Source: Terriglobales bacterium
GTDB lineage: Bacteria; Acidobacteriota; Terriglobia; Terriglobales; Acidobacteriaceae
Direction of reading: 5' to 3'
DNA length: 64,000 nt
Assembly (NCBI GenBank): GCA_035651995.1
Contig: DASRER010000004.1
Coordinates: 62,001-126,000 of the forward strand
Below the pieces are notes generated by a model that saw nothing but the letters and a program-made list of their open reading frames with translations, was not told the origin of the DNA and did no database searches. Both the position numbers and the translations under genes were made by a program. Positions 28,620 to 38,021 of the stretch are shown here, piece by piece (position 1 is the first letter of the stretch; every line of letters begins with the position of its first letter).

Positions 28620-29206
28620 GTTTTCTGGAATCCCGACGCGCTCAACTGCAGCAGCGCATTCTCCAGCAGCTTCAGAGCGATCGTCCAGCGGCGCTGCGCC
28701 TCCTCTTCGTCATCGCCATAGCCGGAAGCGTAAAGCGTCAGGCAGTAGCCGTCGCGCGAGGCGTCGGGATCGCTGTCGTCGTGGAAGAAGCAGCGGCGCA
28801 GGACGAATTCGGCCGCGGCCGAAATCTCCGGCGCCTTGCCCAGAAGCCTGCAGGCCGCCTGCCCCAATCGCTCGTGCTGCTCGAATGAATACCGCGGCGC
28901 GTCATCGGCGAAGACGAGATCGACATAGCTGGCAAACTTGCACGGCGAGCCGAACGCCTCTTCGTCGGGCCCGAGCTTGCGGGTCGTCCAGGTGTCGCAC
29001 TTGGCTGTTTGCAGCATCGAGCCGGAGGAGTTTATCGAGCTCAGAAACTCACCGAGCGGGCGGTAGAGGCGGCCTTCCTTGATGTTCAGCAACAGCTCGG
29101 GCTGGGCGCGCAGGTCGAGATAGCGCAGGCTTCCGTCTTCCGAGCGCCAGGGGATCTCCAGCGCAGCGGCATCGGGCCCGATTTCGACGGAGAACTCGGC
29201 CTGCAT
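28616..29206 (-). CDS. Hypothetical protein, no recognised family
   Basis: This 196-residue soluble protein starts at ATG 29206. A TTG at 29239 is also open but sits only three bases from a TAGAAT -10-like box. Mixed composition, several conserved-looking aromatic/acidic blocks (YVDLVFADDAPRYSFEQHER) and an Asp/Ser-rich loop (FHDDSDPDASRDGY) are seen. No domain can be assigned and no partner gene is evident. Confidence 0.65.
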   Translation of the reverse strand: MQAEFSVEIGPDAAALEIPWRSEDGSLRYLDLRAQPELLLNIKEGRLYRPLGEFLSSINSSGSMLQTAKCDTWTTRKLGPDEEAFGSPCKFASYVDLVFADDAPRYSFEQHERLGQAACRLLGKAPEISAAAEFVLRRCFFHDDSDPDASRDGYCLTLYASGYGDDEEEAQRRWTIALKLLENALLQLSASGFQKT

Positions 29207-29317
29207 GCCTGTCAGTGGTTTCTTCCGAACAGCCGGCAAGACATTCTAGAGGGCATCGCCTCCGTTGCGAACTCAGCAATTGGGCCGTTGGCGGCCCGGC
29301 CTGTTTTGCAGTTAGTA

Positions 29318-29337
29318 AATGGCACATAAGTGCCATT
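29318..29337. promoter_or_regulatory. Perfect short palindrome (operator-like)
   Basis: AATGGCAC-ATAA-GTGCCATT has perfect 8-bp arms in the divergent region between the hypothetical gene (minus) and the second TonB-dependent receptor. No U-tract follows, so a protein-binding site is more likely than a terminator. Confidence 0.45.
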
Positions 29338-29511
29338 CATTCATCACATAGGAACGGCTGCTCTTCCCAGCCGAGTTCAGGGTTGTCCCCGCGTCGAGGG
29401 GATGTTTGTCCCCGAGCTCGCGAGCCCGCGCCGGCTTCGATGGTTGCGGCCGATAGACCAAAGCAGCACCGAACCGGGGTTTGGTGCGCGCCCACTTTCA
29501 GGAGGGGATAG

Positions 29512-32500
29512 ATGAAAGCGTCGCTACGCACAGGAGTGCTTTGCCTGCTGCTACTGGCTCTTGCGGCTTCTGCCTTTGGGCAGGCAGTTACGGCCAGCTC
29601 GAGCATCACCGGGACCGTGGAAGATTCCACCGGCGCCGTCATTGTGGGCGCCGCCGTCACCGTGACCAGCGCCGCTACCGGAGTCACGCGCACCACCGTG
29701 ACCGGCGACATCGGTACCTACCGCATTGACGCGGTGCCGCCGGGCGTTTACATGGTGAAAGTCACCAAGAGCGGCTTTGCTAGCGTCACGTTCGACAAGG
29801 TCGAACTCGTCGTCGGCCGCACGACCACGCAAAACGTCAAGCTGAACCCTGGCGCCGAATCGCAAGTCGTCGAAGTGCAGGCGGGCGCGCAGCTGCTCGA
29901 CCAGGAAAAAACGTCCGTCGGGCTCGAGATTCGCCCCAGTGACGTCGAGAACCTGCCGCTGAACGGGCGCGACTTCGGCAACCTTGCCTACCTCGCCCCT
30001 GGCGTGAAAGCAGTCACGCCTTACGATCCCACCAAGCAGCGCTACGCGACGTTCGGCGTGAACGGGTCGAACGGCCGCAATATGAACGTCACTGTCAACG
30101 GCATCGATAACAAGGACAACACGGTCGGCGGGCTGGTCATGCAACTCCCGCTCGGCGCCGTGCAGGAGTTCAACATCAGCACGCAGCGCTTTTCCGCGGC
30201 GAATGGCCGCTCCGAGGGCGCGGCCGTGAACGTGATCACCAAGTCAGGAACGAATTCATGGCATGGCAACGCGTACGTCTATGACACCGAAACCGCGCTT
30301 CAGGCGATTGACGGTCTCACCGTCCGTGCCGCGACTGCGGCGGGCAAGGCCCCGGTGAAGGCCGACTTCAGCCGTCAGCAGTTTGGCGGCTCGGCCGGTG
30401 GCCCGATTCGCAAGAACAAGGACTTCATTTTCGGAGCGATCGAGCGCGACCGCGAGCACACGGCCAACCCTGTTGGCGCCAAGGCCCTGGCCGAGCTCAC
30501 GGCATTGGCGGCGCAGCCGGCACTCTGCTCCACTTGCGTGAAGCCGGAGCCGGTTTCTTCCATTCCGACGCCTTACTTCGACTGGCGCTACAACGGACGC
30601 GTGGACCACGTGATCAATCAGGACCACCGCCTGTTCCTCAGCTACACCGGCCAGACGAACCTGGGGAACAACGACCAGGCCGGTATCGCCGACCTGACCG
30701 GCGGCAATTTCACCAAGAACGAGCTGATCGTCGCCAACATCTCGCTCAACTCGATTCTCTCGCCGCGCTTCGTAAACAACTTCACCTTCGGCTATCAGTA
30801 TTGGGACAACCTGATTGACACGCCCTTGAAGGTGCCCACCATCAACTTCCCGGCAGAATCGTTCGGCACGAACACCAACGTTCCGCAGCAGTCGTATCAG
30901 AAGAAGTGGCAGCTCAAGGACGACATGTCGTACGTGATGGGCGCGCACGGCTTGAAGTGGGGCGTTGACTTCCTGTTGGAGCCCACGCTGGGCGGCTTCT
31001 TTGAGTTCACGCCGACCCTTTCGCCCACCTTCTACGACGACGCAACCAAGATCCTCTCCGACAAGGTGAACTATCCACAGGGGTTCTCGACGCCGGGCGC
31101 ACTGTCGAACCTTTCCGCAACCTCGGGTGATCCTAAGTTCGACCTGCCGGGGGGCGCCAAGATGTTCGGCGTGTACTTCCAGGACGACTGGAAGCTGAGC
31201 TCGCGGCTTACGCTGAACCTGGGGCTCCGCTATGACCGTGATTTCAACCTTTACGGCACCAGCGGGGCGGACAAAAACCGTGTCTACCTGCAACTGAAGA
31301 AAATCGGAAATCCCTACGGCCGCGACATTCCGCACGACGATGCCCTGGACTTCAGCCCGCGCTTCGGCTTTGCCTGGGACGTGACCGGCGCCGCCAAACA
31401 CGTGATCCGCGGCGGCTACGGTATCTACTTCGGGCAGACGTTCCTGAATGTGCCGCTGTTCATGCTTCAGGAAGCCAACCCCACTCTGTTCGCGACCGTG
31501 ATGAACATTTCGGGCGCGGGTGCGCCAGTGAACGGCGTGTCGCCGGCCTGCAACCCGGCCTCGTGCACGGTGCCGGGGACGGGCAAGACGATGGCGACCT
31601 ACCGTTTCGGTGTGGATCCGCTTCCCACAATCCCGCCGCCGCCGACTGACCTGGTGGCCGGCTCCTCGGGACGCTGGATCGATCCGGCGTACCGCAATCC
31701 CTACTCGCAGCAATGGAACCTGGGCTATGCGTGGCAGGTCAATCCGAACTCGGTGTTCGAGATTGAGGCTGTGCACGAGCTGGCAGTACACGAGTCCAAG
31801 GGCGAGAACATTAACGGCATCGTTTGCCCGCTGCCGTGCCAAACGACCTCGGCGATCAATCCTTCGAACGCCAAGCGCGCCCTGGCCGACGCTTTTGCGG
31901 CGGCCGGCATTACCAATCCTCCGGGCCGCCTGACGGTCGAGCGGTCGATAGGCCGCTCGCGTTACGACGGCTTGAACGTGACCTTCCGGCGCCGCATGTC
32001 GAACCACTTCAGCGTGAACAGCACCTATACGCTCTCACGCGCGGTGGGCTACCGCGGCAGTTCGGCAGCTTTCGGCAATGCCGCCACCATTCCTTCGCAG
32101 CCGTATCGTAAGGAGGACTTCGGAGTAGTTCCCAACGACGAGCTGCACCACTGGTCGCTCACCGGCGTGGTGGACCTGCCCTGGGGCTTCCAGATGGCGC
32201 CCATCATGCACGTCGCTTCCCCGCGTGCTTATAACGCAACCAGCGGCCTCGACGTGTACAACAGCACCACCTCGGGCATCACGGCGCCTTCGGCGATCGT
32301 GCTGACCAGCGATCCCGGCAACCTGCAGGCGCTCGGACTGGCCTGCCCGGCGCCGGTGGGAAATAGCGCGACCGCCGGCTGCACGGCGGCTCAGCTGCGC
32401 GCTTGCCTGGTGGCTGGAACTTGCAAGGAGACGCATTTCGACCAGGTGCGCGGCATCCCGTTCTTCCAGCTTGATACGCGCGTATCGAAGCTGATCAAGT

Positions 32501-32691
32501 TTGGGGAACGCTCCAACCTGCGCCTGATCTTCCAGGGGTTCAACCTGACCAACCGCGGAAACTATGGAGCGAACTTCAACACCAGCGTGCGGTCAACCGC
32601 GTTCGGCACACCGGCCGGGTACATGACCGGCAACGGCACGGTGCTGCCGAAGTCGTTCCGGGCTGAGTTTGGAGCTCAGTTCTCCTTCTGA
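29512..32691 (+). CDS. Second Oar-like TonB-dependent receptor
   Basis: This 1059-residue protein has a signal peptide (LLLLALAASAFGQ). The carboxypeptidase-regulatory domain (SSSITGTVEDSTGAVIVGAA) spans ~25-115, then a plug (LNGRDFGNLAYLAPGVKAVT; GAAVNVITKSGTNSWHGNAY), and the barrel ends in the C-terminal Phe (FGAQFSF). AGGAGG sits ~7 bases before the ATG. It shares domain order with the receptor at 24816 but is too divergent for a recent duplicate. A ~170-base leader precedes it. The ligand is unknown. Confidence 0.92.
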   Translation: MKASLRTGVLCLLLLALAASAFGQAVTASSSITGTVEDSTGAVIVGAAVTVTSAATGVTRTTVTGDIGTYRIDAVPPGVYMVKVTKSGFASVTFDKVELVVGRTTTQNVKLNPGAESQVVEVQAGAQLLDQEKTSVGLEIRPSDVENLPLNGRDFGNLAYLAPGVKAVTPYDPTKQRYATFGVNGSNGRNMNVTVNGIDNKDNTVGGLVMQLPLGAVQEFNISTQRFSAANGRSEGAAVNVITKSGTNSWHGNAYVYDTETALQAIDGLTVRAATAAGKAPVKADFSRQQFGGSAGGPIRKNKDFIFGAIERDREHTANPVGAKALAELTALAAQPALCSTCVKPEPVSSIPTPYFDWRYNGRVDHVINQDHRLFLSYTGQTNLGNNDQAGIADLTGGNFTKNELIVANISLNSILSPRFVNNFTFGYQYWDNLIDTPLKVPTINFPAESFGTNTNVPQQSYQKKWQLKDDMSYVMGAHGLKWGVDFLLEPTLGGFFEFTPTLSPTFYDDATKILSDKVNYPQGFSTPGALSNLSATSGDPKFDLPGGAKMFGVYFQDDWKLSSRLTLNLGLRYDRDFNLYGTSGADKNRVYLQLKKIGNPYGRDIPHDDALDFSPRFGFAWDVTGAAKHVIRGGYGIYFGQTFLNVPLFMLQEANPTLFATVMNISGAGAPVNGVSPACNPASCTVPGTGKTMATYRFGVDPLPTIPPPPTDLVAGSSGRWIDPAYRNPYSQQWNLGYAWQVNPNSVFEIEAVHELAVHESKGENINGIVCPLPCQTTSAINPSNAKRALADAFAAAGITNPPGRLTVERSIGRSRYDGLNVTFRRRMSNHFSVNSTYTLSRAVGYRGSSAAFGNAATIPSQPYRKEDFGVVPNDELHHWSLTGVVDLPWGFQMAPIMHVASPRAYNATSGLDVYNSTTSGITAPSAIVLTSDPGNLQALGLACPAPVGNSATAGCTAAQLRACLVAGTCKETHFDQVRGIPFFQLDTRVSKLIKFGERSNLRLIFQGFNLTNRGNYGANFNTSVRSTAFGTPAGYMTGNGTVLPKSFRAEFGAQFSF

Positions 32692-32733
32692 AACCATGCC
32701 GGTGTAGCTTCAGGGGCGGCATGGAAGTTGAAA

Positions 32734-32765
32734 AGGGGCAAGGCCGTCGGCCTTGCCCCTGTTTT
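32734..32765. terminator. Bidirectional intrinsic terminator
   Basis: A perfect 12-bp stem AGGGGCAAGGCC/GGCCTTGCCCCT (32734-32760) with a 3-base loop has a T-run on the plus side (GTTTTC) and an A-run on the other. It serves the plus-strand receptor and the convergent pilT. Confidence 0.9.
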
Positions 32766-32783
32766 CTTGCGCCCGAAGCGCAG

Positions 32784-33911
32784 CTAACGCTGCCCGCCGA
32801 AGCCCGCCTGTTGCATTTCGTCGCGCGCGGCGTCGGCGGTGGAGCCGATGCCCTGCACGCGCAGCTTGAAGTCGTCGGGGTTCGACGCCGTTTCCAGCGC
32901 GGTTTCATACGTGATCAACTGCTGCTGGAACAGGTCGTAGAGCGACTGGTCGAAGGTCTGCATGCCGTACTGCGAAACGCCGGCAGAGATGGCTTCGCGA
33001 ATTGCGCGCGTCTTCTCCGGCGTGATGATGCACTCGCGGATATAAGCAGTCGAAATCATGATCTCGACGGCGGGCACGCGGCCTACGCCGTCGGCGCGGC
33101 GCACCAGGCGCTGGCTGATGACCGCCCGGATGGTCGCCGCCAATTGAAGCCGGATCTGCTTCTGCTCCGGTGGCGGGAAGACGGAGATGATGCGGTTGAT
33201 CGTCTCCACCGCGTCGAGCGTGTGCAGCGTGGAAAACACCAGGTGGCCGGTCTCGGCGGCGTGCAGCGCCGTGCCGATGGTTTCCAGGTCGCGCATTTCG
33301 CCGACCAGGATGACATCCGGGTCCTGGCGCAGGCTGGCGCGCAGCGCCGAGCCGAACGACGGCGTGTCCACTTCCACCTCGCGCTGGTTGACGAACCCCT
33401 TCTTGTCGCGGTGCAGGAACTCGATCGGGTCCTCGATGGTGATGATGTGCTCGGGCCGGGTGGAGTTGATGCGGTCGATCATCGCCGCCAGCGTGGTGGA
33501 TTTGCCCGAGCCGGTAACGCCGGTCACCAGCACCAGCCCGCGCGCTTCTTCGCAGATCTGCTCCACGATCTTCGGCATGTAAAGCTCGTCGAGCGCGCGG
33601 ATCTTGGTGGGGATGACGCGCAGCACCAGTCCGACGTTGCCGCGCTGCTGGAACACGTTCACGCGGAAGCGTCCCAGGCCGGCCACGCCGTACGCCATGT
33701 CGAGCTCGGCGTTCTCTTTGAACTTCTGCTTCTGCCGGTTGGACATCATGCTGAACGCCATGTTCAGCATGTCTTCCGCCGAGATGCGCGGCTGGTCGGT
33801 GAGCGGCACCAGTTCGCCGTCCACGCGAATGTGGGGATAGTTTCCGACTTTCAGGTGAAGGTCAGAGGCCTTACGCTCCATCGCGATACGGAGCAGGTCA
33901 TCTATGTGCAT
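32784..33911 (-). CDS. pilT: Twitching motility ATPase PilT
   Basis: This 375-residue retraction ATPase of type IV pili starts MHIDDLLRIAMERKASDLHL, with the SDLHL motif near the N-terminus. Walker A is GVTGSGKST (~127), the Asp box is TIEDPIEFLH, Walker B is VILVGEMRDLET, and the His box is GHLVFSTLHT. The AIRE-type motif (REAI in TRAIREAISAG) needed for retraction is present. It is monocistronic, far from pilB. The C-terminal 20 residues (GIGSTADAARDEMQQAG) are an extra tail. Confidence 0.95.
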   Translation of the reverse strand: MHIDDLLRIAMERKASDLHLKVGNYPHIRVDGELVPLTDQPRISAEDMLNMAFSMMSNRQKQKFKENAELDMAYGVAGLGRFRVNVFQQRGNVGLVLRVIPTKIRALDELYMPKIVEQICEEARGLVLVTGVTGSGKSTTLAAMIDRINSTRPEHIITIEDPIEFLHRDKKGFVNQREVEVDTPSFGSALRASLRQDPDVILVGEMRDLETIGTALHAAETGHLVFSTLHTLDAVETINRIISVFPPPEQKQIRLQLAATIRAVISQRLVRRADGVGRVPAVEIMISTAYIRECIITPEKTRAIREAISAGVSQYGMQTFDQSLYDLFQQQLITYETALETASNPDDFKLRVQGIGSTADAARDEMQQAGFGGQR

Positions 33912-34252
33912 GGCGCACCCGTGGCATACCTCGGCTCAACGGCGTGAGCCGCCGTTCAGGTGCGCTGAAAAGTATCACGGAGCGAGGGGGATAGCAATTG
34001 AGTAGAGGGCTGAAATCACCCCGGCTCACACCACGAACACATAGGACAAACGAAGGACACGCCTAAGACTCGCTGGCCCACAAGGAACTTGCCGGCCCGA
34101 CTCCCACTTGACGGCGAAATGCCAAATGAGAACTGAGAACTGAGAGCTAAGAACTGAGAAAAAACATGATTCCGGTCGACTTGCGCCAACCGGGGTTCCT
34201 GCCGAAGGCCACGGCGCGACTTCCGTCCAACCCGCTAAGGTCAGGAGGAAAC
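33912..34252. repeat. Gap with family F and G repeat words
   Basis: Words ACACATAGGACAAACGAAGG (34039-34058) recall family F. Four to five GAGAACT-type heptamers at 34121-34163 form a single arm of family G. No gene is seen in the ~340 bp between pilT and the small open frame at 34253. Confidence 0.5.
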
Positions 34253-34342
34253 GTGGCCCTCAAACAGCTCGCAATGCCGGAGCGGCCTTGGTTGACTCCT
34301 GCCGCCTCTGCGCTCTTGGACGCTCCACCTCCCAATACGTAA
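34253..34342 (+). CDS. Possible 29-residue small protein
   Basis: A perfect AGGAGG (34243-34248) is followed by a GTG start at 34253. The frame encodes MALKQLAMPERPWLTPAASA and nine further residues, and ends at TAA 18 bp before the convergent Ser/Thr/Pro-rich gene. The strong ribosome site is the main evidence; no relatives or membrane segment are recognised. It could equally be chance. Confidence 0.3.
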   Translation: MALKQLAMPERPWLTPAASALLDAPPPNT

Positions 34343-34359
34343 GCGCCTGCGCGATCGTT

Positions 34360-35061
34360 TCACTGCGGCGGCGGTGTCGGTGCGGCCGGCGGTGGAGTCA
34401 CAGCTCCCGGTGGCGGCGAAACCGCAGAGGGTGGCGGTGTAGTCGATGCCGGCGCGGTGTTCGTCGTCCCAGATGGCGACGTGGTGGCGCCGGTCGTCCC
34501 AGGAACGCTGGTTACGCCGGTGGCAGGCGTGATGCCGGTCGTGCCGCTGATCCCGCTTCCTCCGGTGATAACCGGCGGAGAAGTGATCACGGGCGTTGCT
34601 GGTGGAAGACTCGAGCACGGCGTTGCGGAGCTCGTCGAACCTGGCGGTGGCAGTGCGGTTGTGCTCGCTGTGGTTGGGCCCGGCAGCGATGTGCTTGGCA
34701 TCGTCGCCGGTGTTGTGACCGTTGTCGTAGAAGAAGCGCTCGTCACCGACGGCAAAGGTGCGGTCGTGGTGGCCGGCGGAGGACAGAGCGCAGTCGAGCG
34801 CGCGGTGATGCCCGTCCGCGACGTATTGCTCGTCGGCGATGTGGCTCCCATCTGGCGGGTGGTGGACGGATTCGTGCTCGGCGTTGACGGCGTCGCCGCC
34901 AGCGCCGCCGGCGTGGTTGTGGCCGGCGCCGGCGTCGTCGTGCTGGTCTGGCCGGGAGCTGTCGGGCCTGTGGCGCCTGAAGGAACGCTTGTGCTGGTCT
35001 GCGCCACGGCCACGCTGCTCGCCAGCAGCGCGATGGCGATCAGAACTACGGCGGTTCGCAT
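34360..35061 (-). CDS. Secreted Ser/Thr/Pro-rich low-complexity protein
   Basis: This 233-residue protein has a signal peptide (VVLIAIALLASSVAVAQ) and a mature chain that is almost wholly Thr, Ser, Pro, Ala and Gly (for example TTTPAPATTTPAALAATPST). It ends in Pro-rich PPPSAVSPPPGAVTPPPAAP, with only two Cys residues. AAGGAGAATCC precedes the ATG, which supports translation. The composition resembles mucin-like stalks or O-glycosylated wall linkers. The function is unknown. It is divergent from ndh. Confidence 0.65.
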   Translation of the reverse strand: MRTAVVLIAIALLASSVAVAQTSTSVPSGATGPTAPGQTSTTTPAPATTTPAALAATPSTPSTNPSTTRQMGATSPTSNTSRTGITARSTALCPPPATTTAPLPSVTSASSTTTVTTPATMPSTSLPGPTTASTTALPPPGSTSSATPCSSLPPATPVITSPPVITGGSGISGTTGITPATGVTSVPGTTGATTSPSGTTNTAPASTTPPPSAVSPPPGAVTPPPAAPTPPPQ

Positions 35062-35147
35062 GGATTCTCCTTTGAGGATGAGGGCTTCTTAATCGGATGG
35101 GCCTGCCAGCCACGGCGTGGCCCCGCAGCACGATTTTTGCGTGTAGC

Positions 35148-36455
35148 ATGGTGCATCCGAGGCAAGCGGCTCGCGCGAGTGGAACATTGCCGGCCAGCAA
35201 GACAGACAATCGTCCCCGCGTAGTGATCATAGGCGGCGGCTTCGGCGGACTCTACGCCGCGCGAACCCTGGCTCGCCATCCGGTCCAGATCACGCTGCTC
35301 GATCGCACCAACCACCACACATTCCAGCCGCTGCTCTATCAGGTCGCGACCGCGGTGCTCTCGCCCGGCGACATCGCCTCGCCCATCCGCAGCGTGCTGC
35401 GGCACCGGCACAACGTTGAGGTCATTCTTGACGAAGTAGCAGATTTCGATCTTGCGCGCCGCGTGGTGAAGACCAATGGTCTCGAGTTCGCTTACGACTA
35501 CCTGATCGTTGCCGCCGGCGCCACACACTCCTACTTCGGGCACGACGACTGGGCCCCGTTCGCGCCCGGGCTGAAGTCGCTGGAAGACGCCATTGAGATC
35601 AGGCGCCGCGTGCTGCTGGCGTTTGAGCTGGCCGAACGCGCCGCAGCGCGCGGCCAGCCGCCCGGGCCCATCCGCTTCGTGATCATCGGCGCCGGGCCCA
35701 CCGGCGTGGAGCTGGCAGGCGCGATCGCCGACATCACGCGCCACGCGCTGGCCGGCGAGTTCCGCGCCGTCGATCCCGCGCGCTCCCACGTGCTGCTGCT
35801 GGAGGGCGGGCCGCGCGTCCTGCCCGTCTATCCCGAAGACTTGTCGCGCAGCGCCCAGCAGCAACTGGAAAAGCTCGGCGTGGAGGTACGCGTGAATTCG
35901 CAGGTGACCGGCGTCGAGCCGGGACGCGTTTACGTGGGCGACACGGTGCTCGAGTCGGCCGTAACGCTGTGGGCCGCCGGCGTCGCCGCGTCACCATTGG
36001 GGAAAAAACTCGGCGCGCCCACCGACCGCGCTGGACGCGTGCTGGTCGAGCCCGACCTGAGCTTGCCCGGCCATCCCGAAGTGTTCGTGATCGGCGACCT
36101 GGCATCGGTCAAACAGGCTGACGGACGCCCGGTTCCGGGCGTCGCGCCCGCCGCCATCCAAATGGGCGAAGCCACCGCGAAAAATGTCTGGCGCGCGGTC
36201 AAGGGGCAGAAAACCGGGCCGTTTCGCTATCGCGACAAGGGAAGCCTGGCGACCATCGGCCGCGCCGCCGCCGTCGCCCAACTCGGACGCCTGCACATTG
36301 GCGGCGCCATCGCCTGGCTGCTCTGGCTGTTTGTCCACATCTTCTTTCTCATCGGTTTCCGCAATCGAATTCTGGTGATGTTCGAGTGGGCCTGGGCATA
36401 CCTGATGCACACCAACCCCACGCGATTGATCACCGGACGTACCGATATGCCGTAG
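35148..36455 (+). CDS. ndh: Type II NADH:quinone dehydrogenase
   Basis: This 435-residue FAD enzyme oxidises NADH at the membrane face without pumping protons. It has an N-terminal FAD Rossmann motif VVIIGGGFGGLYAARTL, an NAD-site motif FVIIGAGPTGVELAGAIADI and the quinone-side GVAPAAIQMGEATAKN. A C-terminal hydrophobic helix pair (AWLLWLFVHIFFLIGF) anchors it to the membrane. The ATG at 35148 is preferred; an in-frame start at 35097 would overlap the divergent promoter region. All hallmark motifs are present. Confidence 0.9.
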   Translation: MVHPRQAARASGTLPASKTDNRPRVVIIGGGFGGLYAARTLARHPVQITLLDRTNHHTFQPLLYQVATAVLSPGDIASPIRSVLRHRHNVEVILDEVADFDLARRVVKTNGLEFAYDYLIVAAGATHSYFGHDDWAPFAPGLKSLEDAIEIRRRVLLAFELAERAAARGQPPGPIRFVIIGAGPTGVELAGAIADITRHALAGEFRAVDPARSHVLLLEGGPRVLPVYPEDLSRSAQQQLEKLGVEVRVNSQVTGVEPGRVYVGDTVLESAVTLWAAGVAASPLGKKLGAPTDRAGRVLVEPDLSLPGHPEVFVIGDLASVKQADGRPVPGVAPAAIQMGEATAKNVWRAVKGQKTGPFRYRDKGSLATIGRAAAVAQLGRLHIGGAIAWLLWLFVHIFFLIGFRNRILVMFEWAWAYLMHTNPTRLITGRTDMP

Positions 36456-36460
36456 GGCAG

Positions 36461-36745
36461 GTTGTTGCCGGTTGCCAGCAGTCAATGGCCGGCTTTGCGC
36501 GTGCCGCTCGCGCAAGAACTGGAAGCTGGCAACGCGAAGCTCGAAACTGCCTTCCATCGCTTCGCAACCCGCCACTGGCCCGGCTCGACAGCGCGGAGGC
36601 GCGGAGAACTACAAGCCAGGTCATGCTGAGCGGAGGACCGCGCAGCGGGCCGGAGTCGAAGCATCCCTACTCGCACCACAGGTCGTGATAGGAGTAGGGA
36701 TCCTTCGACCCGCCCCTCGCAAGCGCGGGACCGCCCAGTGTGACA
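36461..36745. repeat. Family C inverted words and a 'catgctgagcg'-type element
   Basis: GTTGCCGGTTGCCAGC (36464-36479) and its inverse GAAGCTGGCAACGCGAAGC (36522-36540) form a family C hairpin. At 36617-36735, GTCATGCTGAGCGGAGGACC is followed by an inverted AGTAGGGATCCTTCGACCC. No gene is seen in this ~350-bp convergent gap. Confidence 0.5.
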
Positions 36746-36780
36746 GCAAAAAACGAGGGCGGGCCGCTAGGCTCGCCCTC
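36746..36780 (-). terminator. Intrinsic terminator of ilvE
   Basis: On the minus strand GAGGGCGAGCC-TAGC-GGCCCGCCCTC is followed by GTTTTTTGCTG, 34 bp after the ilvE stop codon. Confidence 0.85.
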
Positions 36781-36813
36781 TCTCTCTGTGACTCTGTGTC
36801 TCGGTGGTAGGTG

Positions 36814-37755
36814 TCAAACGCCCACCGGTTGCTTCACCGGCACGCGTGTGAACCAGCCGAAGCGGTCGGGCAGCGTGCCGTTCACCAGTCCGTAGAACTC
36901 ACCCTGGATCCTCTTTGTGATGGGGCCGAGCGCGCCGTTGCCCACGCTGATCTTGTCCACCGAGCGGATCGGTGTGATCTCCGCCGCCGTGCCGCTGAAG
37001 AACACCTCGTCGGAGATGTAGAGCATCTCGCGCGGGATCATCTGCTCCACGACCGGAATGCCGAGGTCGCGCGCGATGCGGATCACCGTGTCGCGCGTGA
37101 TGCCGGGCAGCACCGAGTTGCCCAGCGGCGCGGTGTAGATCGTGCCCTGGCGAACGATGAACAGGTTTTCGCCCGAGCCCTCGCTGACGAAGCCGTTCAC
37201 GTCGAGCGCGATGCCCTCGACATATCCGTTCATGATGGCTTCCATCTTGATGAGCTGCGAGTTCATGTAATTCGCGCCGCTCTTGGCGATGGCCGGCAGC
37301 GTGTTGGGCGCAATGCGCGTCCAGGAGGAGACGCACACGTCCACGCCCTCGGTGGCGTCCGAGCCCAGGTACTTGCCCCACGCGTAGTTGGCGATGTAGA
37401 CCTCGGTCGGCGAGTTGAACGGGTTCACGCCCGCCTGGCCGTAGCCGCGCAGAATGATCGGCCGGATGTACGACGGCCACACTCGGTTCACGCCGATCAG
37501 CTCGACCAGCGCCGCCACCAGTTCGTCGCGCGTGAAGTCCACGTCAATGCGGTAGATCTTGGCGGAGTCGAGCAGGCGCTGAATGTGCTCCTGCGCGCGG
37601 AAAATCGCCGGGCCGGCGGGCTGCGAGTAGCAGCGGATCCCTTCGAACACCGACGAGCCGTAGTTCACCACGTGCGACATCACGTGGATCTTTGCGTCGT
37701 CCCAGGGAATGAGCTTCCCGTTGTGCCAGATCTTTTCCGATTTCGTGATCGCCAT
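36814..37755 (-). CDS. ilvE: Branched-chain amino acid aminotransferase
   Basis: This 313-residue fold type IV PLP enzyme transaminates Leu, Ile and Val with 2-oxoglutarate. It opens with KIWHNGKLIPWDDAKIHVMS and carries HVVNYGSSVFEGIRCY. The PLP lysine lies in AIAKSGANYMNSQLIKMEA, followed by ALDVNGFVSEGSGENLFIV and the phosphate-binding GITRDTVIRIA. Length and motifs match BCAT class IlvE. It is monocistronic, with its own terminator. Confidence 0.95.
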   Translation of the reverse strand: MAITKSEKIWHNGKLIPWDDAKIHVMSHVVNYGSSVFEGIRCYSQPAGPAIFRAQEHIQRLLDSAKIYRIDVDFTRDELVAALVELIGVNRVWPSYIRPIILRGYGQAGVNPFNSPTEVYIANYAWGKYLGSDATEGVDVCVSSWTRIAPNTLPAIAKSGANYMNSQLIKMEAIMNGYVEGIALDVNGFVSEGSGENLFIVRQGTIYTAPLGNSVLPGITRDTVIRIARDLGIPVVEQMIPREMLYISDEVFFSGTAAEITPIRSVDKISVGNGALGPITKRIQGEFYGLVNGTLPDRFGWFTRVPVKQPVGV

Positions 37756-38021
37756 GCCGGCTCCTTAAGCACTCCTGGTCGGTGGGCAAAACCGGGCCGC
37801 GTTCCGCAAATTCAGATGCCGGGTGCGACAGAGCGGAACCGAAAAATTATAACCGAGAGGGCAAGGGAACTCAGGATTGATCCGGCTGCGGCGATTGAAT
37901 ATGCAGGCGTAACGTGAATCCGTGCCGCGCCACCGGCTGACTCATCCCTGCTTAACTACGGTTGCCGGGCAGGTAGGGGCCCCTCGCTGCGCTCGGGACC
38001 TAAACACAAACACCGACGTGC
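37756..38021. other. Gap between ilvE and the DUF4015 gene
   Basis: No gene is seen. Near 37972-38002 lies the word TAGGGGCCCCTCGCTGCGCT, a self-complementary intergenic element just past the stop of the downstream minus-strand gene. The ilvE promoter is expected at 37756-37850, but no strong box stands out. Confidence 0.4.

Noticed and set aside
36814-37917. Plus-strand frame over ilvE
   Set aside because: Antisense shadow; ilvE on the minus strand has complete BCAT motifs and its own terminator.
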